From Enterococcus crotali (GTDB lineage Bacteria > Bacillota > Bacilli > Lactobacillales > Enterococcaceae): DNA of 64,000 nt. Positions 9,277 to 19,988 of the stretch are shown here, one piece after another. The position numbers were made by a program, and so were the translations under genes. The notes under the pieces were generated by a model that saw nothing but the letters and a program-made list of their open reading frames with translations, was not told the origin of the DNA and made no database searches. How positions within the stretch are numbered: the stretch's first letter is position 1; every line of letters starts with the position of its first letter. The DNA lies in NCBI RefSeq assembly GCF_000633635.1, contig NZ_AYPQ01000002.1, positions 547,643 through 611,642 on the forward strand, written 5' to 3'.

Positions 9277-10464
9277 ATGTATGATATTAAAACATTCAAT
9301 GCAATTGCACCAGTTGGTTTAGCTCGTTTTAACGAAGAAAATTTTACGATCAATAAAACGGAAACACCTGCTGGCATCATTTTACGCAGTGAAAAACTCC
9401 ATGACTATGCTTTTCCTGCTTCTGTTTTAGCCGTTGCTCGTGCGGGCGCTGGAACGAATAATGTTCCAGTTAAACAATGTACCGAAGACGGTATCGTTGT
9501 GTTTAATACACCAGGTGCCAATGCTAACGCGGTCAAAGAATTAGTCATTGCTTGTCTACTTTTATCTGTCCGTCCAATTTTAAAAGGCTCTAACTGGGTA
9601 CAAACTCTGACCGGAACAGATACTGAAGAACAGGCCGAAGCGCAAAAAAAACAATTTGCTGGTACTGAATTAGAAGGTAAAAAGTTAGGTGTGATCGGCC
9701 TTGGTGCCATCGGAGCGATGGTTGCCAACGATGCCTATCGTTTAGGGATGGAAGTCACAGGATTTGATCCTTTTGTTTCTGTTGACACCGCTTGGAGTAT
9801 TTCACGACGTGTCAAACGAGCACAAAGCATGGAGGAAGTCTTAAAAACTTGTGACTTTATCACTGTTCACGTTCCTTTATCTGAAAATACTCATCATTTG
9901 ATTGGCAAAGAACAATTAGCGCAAATGAAAAACAATGCTGTTTTGCTTAACTTTGCTCGTGGTGAATTAGTCGAAACAGAAGCCGTGATCGAAGCCCTAG
10001 CTCAAGGAGAAATCAGCAATTTTGTTACTGATTTTGCCGATGAACGTCTTTTGCACAATGAAAAAATCTTAGTCCTTCCTCACTTAGGCGCATCAACAGA
10101 GGAAGCAGAAGTCAATTGTGCAAAAATGGCTGCTCGGACCCTGAAAAAATTCTTAGAAACAGGGAATATCAAACGTTCTGTCAATTTCCCAACAGTTGAA
10201 ATGGCCTTCAATTCTCCATTCCGTTTCACCATCGTACACAGAAATGTGCCAAATATGTTAGGACAAATCTCAACTGGTATTGCGAATTTAGATATCAATA
10301 TCGATACGATGATCAACCGCAGTCGTGACGATTACGCCTATACGATCGTTGATATTGCAGAAACAGACGAAGCAAAAATCAATGCCGCAGCGGAGAAAAT
10401 CCAAGCAGCTGAAAACATTATTCGCGTCCGGACAATTAAAAACGCCGAGGCGGTGAGCTACTAA
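9277..10464 (+). CDS. serA: D-3-phosphoglycerate dehydrogenase
   Basis: Oxidises 3-phosphoglycerate with NAD, the committed step of serine synthesis. 395 residues: the NAD-binding loop LGVIGLGAIGAMVAND near residue 146, NFARGELVETEAV, the catalytic His in LPHLGASTEEAE, and a C-terminal ACT domain (FRFTIVHRNVPNMLGQIS) that may give serine feedback. This is the short form without the extra ASB domain. The ATG abuts the serC stop and the stop overlaps the DUF1015 start by one base, so translation is coupled. Confidence 0.95.
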   Translation: MYDIKTFNAIAPVGLARFNEENFTINKTETPAGIILRSEKLHDYAFPASVLAVARAGAGTNNVPVKQCTEDGIVVFNTPGANANAVKELVIACLLLSVRPILKGSNWVQTLTGTDTEEQAEAQKKQFAGTELEGKKLGVIGLGAIGAMVANDAYRLGMEVTGFDPFVSVDTAWSISRRVKRAQSMEEVLKTCDFITVHVPLSENTHHLIGKEQLAQMKNNAVLLNFARGELVETEAVIEALAQGEISNFVTDFADERLLHNEKILVLPHLGASTEEAEVNCAKMAARTLKKFLETGNIKRSVNFPTVEMAFNSPFRFTIVHRNVPNMLGQISTGIANLDINIDTMINRSRDDYAYTIVDIAETDEAKINAAAEKIQAAENIIRVRTIKNAEAVSY

Positions 10465-11708
10465 TGGTTATGATCCATCCATTTAAAAGTATTCGACCAG
10501 CAATTGAGTTTAGTGACAAGATTGCTACATTACCTTATGATGTTTTAAGTTCTGCTGAAGCGCGTGAACTAGGCGAAAATAATCCTTATTCATACTTGCA
10601 TATCGACAAGGCAGAAATCGATTTACCTGAAACACTTTCGCCTTATGATGATCAAGTCTACGAAAAAGCGGCTAGCAATTTACAAACATTTTTACAAAAA
10701 CAATGGCTGATCCAAGATGAGCAACCACTTTTATACCTTTACGAATTAACAATGGATGGACGCGCTCAAACGGGCCTTGTAACCTGTACTTCGATTACTG
10801 ACTATTCAGATGGGAAAATCAAAAAACATGAATTTACCCGTCCAGAAAAAGAAGTCGATCGTATCCGTCATATTGAAGCATGCGATGCTAATACTAGCCC
10901 GATTTTTCTAACTTACCGAAAAAATGAACAGATTCAAACACTGACAGATGAATGGAAAAAATCACACGATCCAGTCTATGACTTCACTAGTTTTCATGAA
11001 GTCACTCACCGTGTTTGGCTTGTAGATAAACCAACCGTGATCGAACAACTAGTTACAACTTTTGCTCAAGATGTGCCCGCTTTATATATTGCAGACGGCC
11101 ATCACCGGACAGAATCAGCGGTCAAAGTTGGACAAAAGAAAAAAGCTGCTCATCCTGAAGCTGCTGAAACAGCGGAATTCAATTACTTTTTATCCGTGAT
11201 TTTTCCAAAAGAAGAATTGGAAATTTTAGATTATAACCGTGTTGTGAATGTTCCGATCGATACTGATTTCTTCGATCGTTTAGAAAAGAGTTTTACGGTT
11301 ACAAAAACAGACACAGGAAAACCCACTCAACCGAAAACGTTTGGTATGTATTTGGATGGCCAGTGGTACACACTTACTGCTAAAAAGGCAATTCTATCAG
11401 ACGACCCAGTTGATCGTTTGGATGTTTCTATACTGCAAACTCATGTATTTGCTACTATTTTTGATATTCAAGATGTACGTACAGATAAACGAATCGATTT
11501 TGTTGGCGGGATTCGTGGCATGAACGAATTAGAGCAACTAGTGGATAGTGGACAATGGACCGCAGCTTTTGCCGTTTATCCAACAACGATGGATGATTTA
11601 CTAAATGTAGCGGATGCTGGTAAAATCATGCCGCCAAAATCAACTTGGTTTGAACCTAAATTGTTAAGTGGACTATTTGTTCACGATTTAGAGACAAATA
11701 ACACATAA
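10464..11708 (+). CDS. DUF1015 family protein of the serine operon
   Basis: 414 residues of the DUF1015 family, cytosolic. Recognisable motifs: KSIRPA near the N-terminus, KKHEFTRPEKEVDRIRHIE, and ADGHHRTESAV, a ParB/sulfiredoxin-like signature. It overlaps the serA stop by one base; an in-frame ATG 6 nt later is also possible. A terminator hairpin closes the operon. Because serC and serA are present without serB, a role in handling phosphoserine or serine phosphorylation is a reasonable inference; no activity can be read directly from the sequence. Confidence 0.85.
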   Translation: MVMIHPFKSIRPAIEFSDKIATLPYDVLSSAEARELGENNPYSYLHIDKAEIDLPETLSPYDDQVYEKAASNLQTFLQKQWLIQDEQPLLYLYELTMDGRAQTGLVTCTSITDYSDGKIKKHEFTRPEKEVDRIRHIEACDANTSPIFLTYRKNEQIQTLTDEWKKSHDPVYDFTSFHEVTHRVWLVDKPTVIEQLVTTFAQDVPALYIADGHHRTESAVKVGQKKKAAHPEAAETAEFNYFLSVIFPKEELEILDYNRVVNVPIDTDFFDRLEKSFTVTKTDTGKPTQPKTFGMYLDGQWYTLTAKKAILSDDPVDRLDVSILQTHVFATIFDIQDVRTDKRIDFVGGIRGMNELEQLVDSGQWTAAFAVYPTTMDDLLNVADAGKIMPPKSTWFEPKLLSGLFVHDLETNNT

Positions 11709-11732
11709 AACTGTAAAATAGAAGAATAAAAG

Positions 11733-11775
11733 CTAAGCTTGGACAAAAGCCAAATTTTTGTCCAAGCTTTCTTGC
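11733..11775 (+). terminator. Terminator of serC-serA-DUF1015
   Basis: AAGCTTGGACAAAA (11735-11748) pairs perfectly with TTTTGTCCAAGCTT (11756-11769), with TCTT after it. The core resembles several other hairpins in this window. Confidence 0.85.
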
Positions 11776-11849
11776 AAATAAACTGAAAAGACTAGATAAT
11801 AGTTTTATCTAAAATAATCTGGAAAAGTTAGGAAATAGCGAGGTCAACC

Positions 11850-12643
11850 ATGCGAAAACAATTAAAAGCAGCAAAACGAATCGTCATCAAAGTTGGGACA
11901 AGTACGTTGATTTATCCCAATGGTAATATCAATTTAAGCGCCATCGATCAATTGGCCTTTACCTTATCCGATTTGCGTAACCAAGGCAAAGAGATCATCT
12001 TAGTATCATCTGGTGCAATCGGTGTCGGCTTGAATAAGTTAAACATGGACAAACGCCCACCGACCATTCCAGAACAACAAGCAGTAGCAGCGGTTGGGCA
12101 AGCGGAGTTGATGAATATTTACAATCAACGATTTTTGACTTACAGCCAGCAAATCGCTCAATTATTATTGACTAGAGACGTGATCGAATACCCTGAAAGC
12201 CGTAAAAACGTCACAAACACAATAGAACAACTCCTAAAGATGGGCATCATTCCTGTTATCAATGAAAATGATACGGTAGCTATCGATGAACTAGATCATT
12301 TAACAAAATTCGGCGATAACGATCAATTATCTGCAATCGTAGCCCAACTGATCCAAGCAGATGCGTTGATCATGTTATCTGATATCGATGGATTTTTCTC
12401 GGATAATCCGAATACAAATAAAGAAGCCACCCTCTTTTCTGAAATCAACGAAATCAATGAAGAGCTTTTACAGTTAGCTGGTGGCAAAGGCAGTCGCTTT
12501 GGAACTGGTGGTATGTACAGTAAATTAAAAGCAGCAGAACGTGTATTAGAGCATCATGCGCCATGATTTTAGCGAATGGACGGCAACCAAAGATTATCTT
12601 TGATATTTTAGACGGTGAAATGATTGGTACATTATTTATTTAA
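11850..12643 (+). pseudogene. proB: Glutamate 5-kinase, frameshifted near the 3' end
   Basis: First step of proline synthesis (ATP + glutamate). RIVIKVGTSTL, LVSSGAIGVG, NENDTVAID and FGDNDQLSA are canonical. The frame stops at 12566 after ...LEHHAP, but the next frame continues MILANGRQPKIIFDILDGE to a stop at 12643, the expected ProB C-terminus. Adding one base near 12561 (reading GCG GCC ATG) restores a 264-residue protein without a PUA domain, the usual length of the short form. proA follows 22 nt later. One-base loss is more likely sequence error than decay. Confidence 0.85.
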
Positions 12644-12665
12644 TTCAAAGAAGGAGGAACATTCC

Positions 12666-13913
12666 ATGACTGATTTAATCCAACTAGGTAAGCAAGCCAA
12701 AGAAACAGCTTATCAACTAGGTTTGATGGACACAAAAGTGAAAAATGATTTATTACTGCATATGGCAGATGAACTGGAAAAAAACTCTGCTAAAATCTTA
12801 CTAGAAAATCAAAAAGATTTAGATACAGCCAAGGAAAACGGCATTACAGATGCGATGTTAGATCGTTTGCGTTTAACAGATGAGCGGATCAAAGAAATGG
12901 CGGATGGCATCCGACAAGTTGCAACTTTACCTGATCCAATCGGTGAAGTCGATAAAATGTGGAAAAATGAAGACGGCTTGATGATCGGTAAACAACGTGT
13001 ACCACTAGGCGTGATCGGCATTATCTATGAATCTCGACCAAATGTAACGACCGATGCTGCAAGTCTTTGTTTCAAAACAGGAAATGCGGTGATTTTACGT
13101 GGTGGAAAAGAAGCCTTCCATTCAAACAAAGTTTTAGTCACTGTTTTACAACAAGCGTTAGAACAAAAAGGTGCTTCCCCTTTTGCGATCCAGTTTGTCG
13201 ACGACACTTCTCGGGAAACAGCGCAAAAATTGATGAAATTAAATGATTATCTAGATGTTTTGATTCCTCGTGGTGGGGCAAATTTGATCAAAACAGTTTT
13301 AACAACAGCAACTGTTCCAGTGATCGAAACGGGAACTGGGAATTGTCATGTGTATATCGATAAAGACGCGCAACTAGAGATGGCAACAAATATCATCGTC
13401 AACGCAAAATGCCAACGTCCTTCTGTTTGTAACTCAGCAGAAACATTATTGATCCACCAAGACGTGGCAGCTGATTTCCTACCTATTATCGAAAAAGCGC
13501 TGAATGAATATAATGTAGAATTACGAGCAGATGAGCGAGCACTAGCTATTTTTGAACAATCGATCCCAGCCACTGAAGAAGATTGGGAAACGGAATTCAA
13601 TGATTATATTTTAGCGGTGAAGGTCGTGGATTCTTTAGAAGAAGCCATTCAGCATATCAATCGCTACAACACCAAGCATTCGGAAAGTATCATTAGTGAT
13701 AATTATTTTGCTACACAACAATTTTTGCAACAGGTTGATGCAGCAGCGGTTTATGCTAATGCATCTACACGCTTTACAGATGGGTTTGTGTTTGGCTTTG
13801 GAGCTGAAATCGGGATCAGTACGCAAAAACTACATGCACGTGGTCCGATGGGCTTAGCGGAACTTACTTCTACGAAATATATTGTTTATGGTGACGGGCA
13901 ATATCGAAAGTAA
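12666..13913 (+). CDS. proA: Gamma-glutamyl phosphate reductase
   Basis: NADPH-dependent second step of proline synthesis. 415 residues: [44 protein letters not shown] and the catalytic Cys in [12 protein letters not shown] are all present. The start at 12666 is chosen for GAAGGAGGAAC 7 nt upstream; earlier in-frame codons overlap the proB tail. It is transcribed with proB and ends at a strong bidirectional terminator. Confidence 0.96.
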   Translation: MTDLIQLGKQAKETAYQLGLMDTKVKNDLLLHMADELEKNSAKILLENQKDLDTAKENGITDAMLDRLRLTDERIKEMADGIRQVATLPDPIGEVDKMWKNEDGLMIGKQRVPLGVIGIIYESRPNVTTDAASLCFKTGNAVILRGGKEAFHSNKVLVTVLQQALEQKGASPFAIQFVDDTSRETAQKLMKLNDYLDVLIPRGGANLIKTVLTTATVPVIETGTGNCHVYIDKDAQLEMATNIIVNAKCQRPSVCNSAETLLIHQDVAADFLPIIEKALNEYNVELRADERALAIFEQSIPATEEDWETEFNDYILAVKVVDSLEEAIQHINRYNTKHSESIISDNYFATQQFLQQVDAAAVYANASTRFTDGFVFGFGAEIGISTQKLHARGPMGLAELTSTKYIVYGDGQYRK

Positions 13914-13924
13914 ACAACTGATAA

Positions 13925-13990
13925 ATAAATGACCAATAAAATGACTCAGATAGTCAATTATCTTGAAAAAATTTTATTGGTCACTTATTT
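13925..13990. terminator. Bidirectional terminator between proA and an HTH gene
   Basis: TGACCAATAAAAT (13930-13942) pairs perfectly with ATTTTATTGGTCA (13971-13983), with A- and T-rich flanks on both sides. It serves the convergent proA and HTH-membrane genes. Confidence 0.85.
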
Positions 13991-13997
13991 TATGGTA

Positions 13998-14678
13998 TTA
14001 ATGGTGAATCGGCTCATCCTCATCTTGTGGAACTTCTTCATATTCTTTATGCATGATATCTCTGTACATTCCTGGAATTGAATCCCAAGACACAAAAGAT
14101 ATACGCCGTACGTATAGTCCTTTATGTTGTATTAATGCATAATTTTTGCCTTTTGGAGATTGCCCTCCTTTAAAATCCAATCTCGTTCCTTCACCAAATG
14201 GATCATCCGTAACCCAAATATTTTTGTAAGGATCTGGAATTTGCAGCTCTTTACTATTTTCTTCATACTCGTTTCCTTCATTATAAGTAACTTCAGTCGG
14301 TAATGTAGCATATCCTATTTTCATGTCCATAAAAGGATTGAATCTATCTACCCACTGATTCTTATATTGGTACGTATTAAAAAAAATAACTGTTCCTAAA
14401 AAAATAGTTACAGTAGCTATCAGTGCATACCTATAGACTTTTTTTAATTTTAAATCCGCATCGATCCTTTTTATCATTTTGACGTCCCCTCTCATAAATT
14501 CATCTAAAGTAATGCCAAATAATTCACTGAGAGTAATCAACATCGCAACATCTGGATATGTACGACCTGTTTCCCAGCTAGAAATTGTTTTATCTGAAAC
14601 ATTAACTTTTTCTGCTAATTCTTTTTGAGTCCATTCGTTCGCAATTCGATATTTTTTCAATTGAGTTCTTAGCTCCAT
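13998..14678 (-). CDS. XRE-family HTH protein with one membrane segment
   Basis: 226 residues. An N-terminal XRE helix-turn-helix (residues ~5-60; WTQKELAEKVNVSDKTISSWE) leads to one transmembrane helix near 83-105 (YALIATVTIFLGTVIFF) and a ~120-residue C-terminal domain predicted outside the membrane. No enzyme motif is visible. The architecture suggests a membrane-tethered DNA-binding sensor. It is monocistronic, convergent with proA and divergent from the PHP phosphatase gene. The ribosome site GAAAGGAGC precedes the ATG. Confidence 0.75.
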   Translation of the reverse strand: MELRTQLKKYRIANEWTQKELAEKVNVSDKTISSWETGRTYPDVAMLITLSELFGITLDEFMRGDVKMIKRIDADLKLKKVYRYALIATVTIFLGTVIFFNTYQYKNQWVDRFNPFMDMKIGYATLPTEVTYNEGNEYEENSKELQIPDPYKNIWVTDDPFGEGTRLDFKGGQSPKGKNYALIQHKGLYVRRISFVSWDSIPGMYRDIMHKEYEEVPQDEDEPIHH

Positions 14679-14846
14679 TAATTAAGCTCCTTTCTAATCA
14701 CAATATAAAATGAGAGAAGTCCCTACGCTACCTTGTATGTGTAGAATGAGGAATATAAGAAAATCTATAGTTTGTAGAATGCCTATAAATCAATGTTTGT
14801 ATATTGGTTTATTATACCAAACGCATCCAACTCAAACATTGCTGTT

Positions 14847-14875
14847 TTTACTTTTAAAACACATTTTGCTACACT
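14847..14875 (+). promoter_or_regulatory. Promoter of the PHP phosphatase gene
   Basis: TTTACT (14847-14852), 17-nt spacer, TACACT (14870-14875) with a TG one base upstream (extended -10). It lies about 50 nt before the start codon. Confidence 0.5.
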
Positions 14876-14923
14876 GTCTATAAATAAATGCAAAACTTAT
14901 ACACAACAAAAGGAGGATACTTC

Positions 14924-15751
14924 ATGAAACGTGATGGTCATACTCATACAGAATTTTGTCCCCATGGAAAAGTCGATGATACAGAATTACTGATCAAACG
15001 TGCAATCAGTCTCGGTTTTAAAGAATACAGCATTACAGAGCATGCGCCTTTACCTACAGGCATAGAAAAATGTGCAGCTGGAGATCCAAAGGTGTGGACA
15101 ACTGCTTCGATGGCTTTGAATGATGTGGATAACTATTTTAAAAGAATGGACTATTTGCGGAAAAAGTACGCTTCTGACATTATAATCCACATTGGTTTTG
15201 AGCTGGATTACTTTTCAGAATTTGAAGGATGGACGAAGGACTTTTTGGCCGAATATGGACCGCAGACAGATGACGGAATTTTATCCGTACATTTTCTTGA
15301 AGGAAAAGATGGCTTACGTGGAATCGACTATTCTTTTGAAGAATATCAAACTGGAGTCGTTGACTATTTAGCTAGCTTTGAAAAAGCTCAAAAACGTTAC
15401 TATCAAAAGGTTTTAGCATCTTTAGAAGCAGATTTAGGTCCGTGGAAACCCACCCGTTTAGGACATATTTCTTTGTGCCAAAAATTCGAACGTTTCTTTG
15501 ATGAATCCACTGACTATTCTTCCGAAAATCAAGAACTTGTCCACACCCTTTTAACACGTGTGCAGCAAGAAAAATACAGCTTAGATTTAAACACTGCTGG
15601 ATTTTATAAACAGGGTTATCAACAGAGTTATCCACAGGTGTGGATAACTAAAAAAGCGATTGAATTAGGAATCCCTTTTATTTATGGATCGGATACCCAT
15701 TCATTAACTGAGGTCGGTCAAGGGTATGAAAAAATCAAACAATGGCTTTAA
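14924..15751 (+). CDS. hisK: Histidinol-phosphatase, PHP (HisK) family
   Basis: 275 residues of the polymerase-and-histidinol-phosphatase fold. The metal-binding DGHTHTEFCPHG at the N-terminus, EHAPLP, GFELDYF, ILSVHFLEG and the C-terminal YGSDTHS define HisK-type phosphatases that hydrolyse histidinol phosphate. The start is the ATG after AAAGGAGGATAC; upstream codons have no ribosome site. No other his gene is near, so another phosphoester substrate is possible. Stand-alone gene with its own promoter and a shared terminator. Confidence 0.85.
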   Translation: MKRDGHTHTEFCPHGKVDDTELLIKRAISLGFKEYSITEHAPLPTGIEKCAAGDPKVWTTASMALNDVDNYFKRMDYLRKKYASDIIIHIGFELDYFSEFEGWTKDFLAEYGPQTDDGILSVHFLEGKDGLRGIDYSFEEYQTGVVDYLASFEKAQKRYYQKVLASLEADLGPWKPTRLGHISLCQKFERFFDESTDYSSENQELVHTLLTRVQQEKYSLDLNTAGFYKQGYQQSYPQVWITKKAIELGIPFIYGSDTHSLTEVGQGYEKIKQWL

Positions 15752-15752
15752 A

Positions 15753-15800
15753 AAAATACTAAGATTCGCAGAAGTGTTGCTCGCGAATCTTAGTATTTTT
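15753..15800. terminator. Bidirectional terminator between hisK and the choloylglycine-hydrolase-family gene
   Basis: AAAATACTAAGATTCGC (15753-15769) pairs with GCGAATCTTAGTATTTT (15783-15799), flanked by A and T runs. It serves both convergent genes. Confidence 0.88.
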
Positions 15801-15803
15801 ATT

Positions 15804-16814
15804 TTAATTCAAGGCTTTATACTGCGGTGTTTTCACTAAATCATAGGTCTTGATCTGTTCACCATCTCTAGCTGCTTCATCGAAATGGATGGTTTGGATC
15901 GTAAAATTATCGTACATTTTAACATATAATTGTTTTTCACTTAAATCATAAATAGACGTATATTGCGTATATTGACGATCTTGTCCGGCTGGTTCATCCA
16001 GCTTGACTACACCTTTGACGATATCAGATGTGGATAAAATATGAAATGCTTTGTTGATGCTCTCTTTATCCCCAACTGGATCACTAAATTTCAATAAATA
16101 TGCCGCTCGAACAAAGCGAGAGGTAGCCGTGTAATCTCCTGGAATACCATGCATACCAGACCCCTTACCTGCCGATAAAACGTGATGTTCGTGGAACATT
16201 GCCTCTTTTGCATTTACATCAGATAATCCTGTATAGTTTTCCAAATTAGTCATATGCCAATCAAACTTGGGGCTGTTAGTCATCACACCAATTGGGTTTT
16301 CATATACATCAAAGCCTAGTTTTAGTGAAGGTTCAACAACAATTGTACGACCAGCAGCATCTGTAAACATAAAGTGCTGTGGCAACCCTGGTGCTTTACC
16401 ATTTGTTGAAAGATCAGCAATCGCCACTGTTGAAATCTTTTCTTCTACTTCCTGTGTATCCTTACAATTTGCTAATACCCAAAAAACAAATTGCTCTGCT
16501 AGTAGCGGTAATTTACCGGCATGTTTAATTTCTTCAATGGTCGAATATCGGTTAAACTCCGCAAAGTATTGCGTGATTCCTCCAAGTCCATGTTCATTGA
16601 CGCCATCAACCACACTCTGAGCGCCAGTCTGTTGATTTTCTTTGATTCCCATTCCTAATACTGAATACAGAGTTTGCCATTGTTCAATCCCCTCCGTAAT
16701 TTTCAGCTTTCTAGGAATTTGCACACCAATATAATCAAAATTGATATTGTATTCTTGGGTTCTTCCAAGATAATGATTTCTTTCTATTGAGCTCAAATGA
16801 ATACCTGTACACAT
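15804..16814 (-). CDS. Linear amide C-N hydrolase, choloylglycine (bile salt hydrolase) family
   Basis: 336-residue Ntn-hydrolase. The start at 16814 gives MCTG, so Met removal exposes the nucleophile Cys2; AGGGAT lies upstream. Arg18 (GR), the Asn of MTNSPKFDWH and the Arg of TSRFVRAAYL fit the family catalytic set. Position 21, normally Asp in bile salt hydrolases and penicillin V acylases, is Glu here (GRTQE). Family members hydrolyse conjugated bile salts, penicillin V or acyl-homoserine lactones; the substrate cannot be decided here. No signal peptide, so cytosolic. Confidence 0.85.
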   Translation of the reverse strand: MCTGIHLSSIERNHYLGRTQEYNINFDYIGVQIPRKLKITEGIEQWQTLYSVLGMGIKENQQTGAQSVVDGVNEHGLGGITQYFAEFNRYSTIEEIKHAGKLPLLAEQFVFWVLANCKDTQEVEEKISTVAIADLSTNGKAPGLPQHFMFTDAAGRTIVVEPSLKLGFDVYENPIGVMTNSPKFDWHMTNLENYTGLSDVNAKEAMFHEHHVLSAGKGSGMHGIPGDYTATSRFVRAAYLLKFSDPVGDKESINKAFHILSTSDIVKGVVKLDEPAGQDRQYTQYTSIYDLSEKQLYVKMYDNFTIQTIHFDEAARDGEQIKTYDLVKTPQYKALN

Positions 16815-17034
16815 GAATATCCCTGACTTTCTATATTGATAGTTATATAGATTAATTATACTCGGGTTTTGATTTTTTACACAATAAAATATCAAAACAA
16901 CTAGTTAAACTATTTTTTCAATTTAGCCCCTAACAAATTTTTCGATTTTCTTTAATTTTTCCTTTCTAGCAATCAATTTTTCTAAGGATATGCTAAACTA
17001 TATATATTCTATTTATTACGTTGTGAGGTTGATT

Positions 17035-19669
17035 ATGAAGAAAAAAATACAGGCATTTATTAAAGAAAACTGGCCTTATATGACCGCTAGTTTTTTCATA
17101 CCATTTTTTGTGATGGTCATTGTTTATTTAAGTTTAGGTATTTATCCTGGGAGTAGCCGTAGTGTGATGGCGAGCGATTCCTTTTCACAATTCTCCAATT
17201 TCCACGCTAGTTTTAACAATGTATTGCATGGTAAGCAAAGCATTTTTTATACGTGGAATGCATCGCTGGGCTTAAACTATCTTTCACTGATTTCCTATTA
17301 TCTTGGTGGCTATTTACGCCGCTCGTTATCTTTTTTAAAAACCAGAATATTCCTGATGCGCTGTATTTGATCACTTTATTAAAAATTGGTTCAGCCGGCT
17401 TATCTTTTTGGGTGTTTGCTCGGAACACCTATAAGATACCCAAATGGGGCCATGTCATGCTTAGTGTTCCATATGCGTTGATGTCATTTGCTACGGCACA
17501 TTCAGAAATCATCATGTGGTTAGACGCTTTTACTTACCTTCCTTTGGTTATTTTAGGTATACATCGTCTGATGGATGAACGAAAACCAACGCTGTTATTT
17601 GTAAGCTATCTGCTATTATTTATCTCGAATTTTTACATGGGCTTTATGATCGGTGTCTTCTCTTTCCTATACTTTATTGCCCGAATGTTGACGAATTGGA
17701 AAGTTTATAAAACGCGTATCCTTTCTTATGGAATCACCTCTCTTTTAGCTGGCGGGGCTTCAATGATCTTAGTATTGCCAGCGGTCCTTGATTTACGAGC
17801 AAATGGGGAGACCTTATCTCAAGTCACCCGGTTTAAGACTGAAGCAACTGCTTTTTGGGACATCGTGATGAAAAATATGATCGGTGTCTATGATACAACA
17901 AAATATGGTTCGATTCCTTTTATCTATGTGGGTCTATTACCTTTGATTTTCTGTATCTTTTATTTTGTCACAAGAGACGTTCCAAAGAAAAATAAACTCC
18001 TGTTTGGGAGCCTATTTCTTATTTTGATTGCTAGTTTTTATATCACACCACTAAATCTATTTTGGCATGGGATGCATGCGCCAAATATGTTTTTGTTTCG
18101 CTACAGCTTTTTATTTTCTTTCTTAGTTGTTCTGTTAGCAGGTTACGGATTTGAAAAATTTAAAACAGATGATTTAGGCTTACTAGCCGGCTCCACGATC
18201 ATGCTGATTGCACTTTTTGCTTTAGCTGAAGGAACAAAAGATGCAAAAAGTTATGACTATATTCCGCTTTCAGCCTTTGTTATCACAGTTTTATTTTTAC
18301 TGCTGTATCTAGCTGGGATCGTCTTTTATCAATTAAAAAAAATTCCTATGCATTATTTGATCATACTATTGGTATTACTGGTTTCGACTGAAGCATTTAT
18401 CAATACAAATACAATGTTACAAGGTATTTTAGATGATTGGAACTACGCTTCTCGCAGTCTTTACTCTGAACCTTATCCATCTATCAAAAAGCTTGTCGAT
18501 AAGACAAAAAAAGACAATGACACATTTTATCGGTTAGAAAATTTAAATCCAGTTTCTTCCAATGATAGTATCAATTATGGCTATAGTGGCGTCAGCTTGT
18601 TCTCTTCTATCAGAAATCGTCATTCATCTTCTTATTTAAATGACTTGGGCTTCCGAGCTAGAGGAACTGGTTTGAATATTCGTTATCCAAACAATACATT
18701 GTTGATGGATTCTCTAGTTGGGATCAAATATAATATTTCTGAAAGTGATCCGTTGAAATTTGGCTTTTTCCCGACTGACAAAGCTGGAAAATTTCATTGT
18801 ATGAAAACAGTAATGCACTACCGTTAGGCTTTTTAGCAGATAAAGATATCTACAAAGTCAAACAGCCAGCCAACGATAATTTGAGCAGCCAAAGCGAATT
18901 ATTCAATGCACTAGCGGATCAAAAACAAAATTATTTTAAATTCTATCAACCTACTATCATCAATAAAAATAATGTCAAAATCGAACAAAATGCGAGTTCT
19001 GTGACCTATCGCGAAGTTCAAAGCAACGTAGCGAAAGATATTACATGGACAGTGGACGTGCCTGCGAATACTCAAGCTTATCTTAGCTTGTTCCCAACAG
19101 ACTTTGGGCAATTAGAAAGTTCGACTGCTACAATGTCAGTGAATGGGACGAGTCAAAAATCGCAAATCAATATCACTGGGCAATATTACAATATCGGTTA
19201 TTATGATAAACCTACAAGTGTTACCTTTACTGTCAGCTTTTATGGTACAACTGCTGTCAGCTTTATGGAGCCTAAAGTAGTCGGGTTAGATACAACAGCT
19301 TTTGAAACATCCGTCCAAGCGATTCAAAATAAAGGGGCTGATCTAACGGCTAAGGGACGCAAAGCGGTTGGAACTGTGAATGCAGAGAATGATCAAGTCC
19401 TCTTAACAACGATTCCTTATGATAAAGGTTGGAAAGCTTATGTCGATGGGAAAAAAGTACCGATCGAACCGTTTAAAAAAGCCTTTGTTAGCATTCCAGT
19501 CACACAAGGTGAACATACGATTGAATTTGTTTATTTACCAGAAGGTTTTGTACTTGGTGTGATGCTGTTTATTATTTGTATTGGCGGGTTTGTAGTCTAT
19601 GTCAAAGTAATCAATAAACCTAGACTTGCATTAGTACCACCGAAAAAACGTAACCGGAAAAAACGTTAA
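17035..19669 (+). pseudogene. YfhO-family membrane protein, two frameshifts
   Basis: Large membrane protein of the YfhO family, linked in other Firmicutes to glycosylation of lipoteichoic or wall teichoic acids. Three consecutive pieces in different frames join at ~17310 (LISYYLGG to FTPLVIFFKNQ) and ~18798 (TDKAGKF to YENSNALPLGFLADK). Adding one base at each site (a C in GGCC and a T in CATTTG) gives one protein of about 878 residues: many N-terminal membrane helices, a large extracytoplasmic region and a final helix with a basic tail (PPKKRNRKKR). GAGG precedes the ATG at 17035. Probably intact in the organism. Confidence 0.85.
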
Positions 19670-19676
19670 ATTCGTT

Positions 19677-19728
19677 AAGAGACGTAGACAAAACTGATCT
19701 TTAGTTTTGTCTACGTCTCTTATTTTTT
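19677..19728 (+). terminator. Strong terminator after yfhO
   Basis: AGAGACGTAGACAAAACT (19678-19695) pairs perfectly with the inverted copy at 19703-19720, a 7-nt loop, then TATTTTTTG. The stem shares GACGTAGACAAAA with the terminator after mprF. Confidence 0.92.
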
Positions 19729-19988
19729 GTTGTAGGGATTTATTGTCGATAAAATAAGCCACATTTGCCTCTTGATGTATTTTTGCCTCTCATTTAATGA
19801 AGTATTAAATATTTATAACCAGTTGACTAGAAAAAGTGTATCCAGTATGATTAGCATAAAAAAGAAAGATTGCTCAACTAGGCAAAAAGGTCTGAGTTTA
19901 GTCAATCAATGCGAACCCAATATGCTCAAAATTGAAAACGCTATCGTGGGATGGACGGTCTTGACTGATATGAATGGAGGGAATAAAC
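19729..19988. other. Non-coding leader containing a promoter
   Basis: About 260 nt with no convincing gene. A near-consensus promoter is present: TTGACT (19823-19828), 17-nt spacer, TATGAT (19846-19851), giving a leader of about 130 nt before the small membrane protein at 19989. No riboswitch was recognised. Confidence 0.5.

Noticed and set aside
12624-12665. Earlier in-frame start for proA
   Set aside because: Overlaps the corrected proB tail and lacks a ribosome site; the ATG at 12666 has GGAGG.
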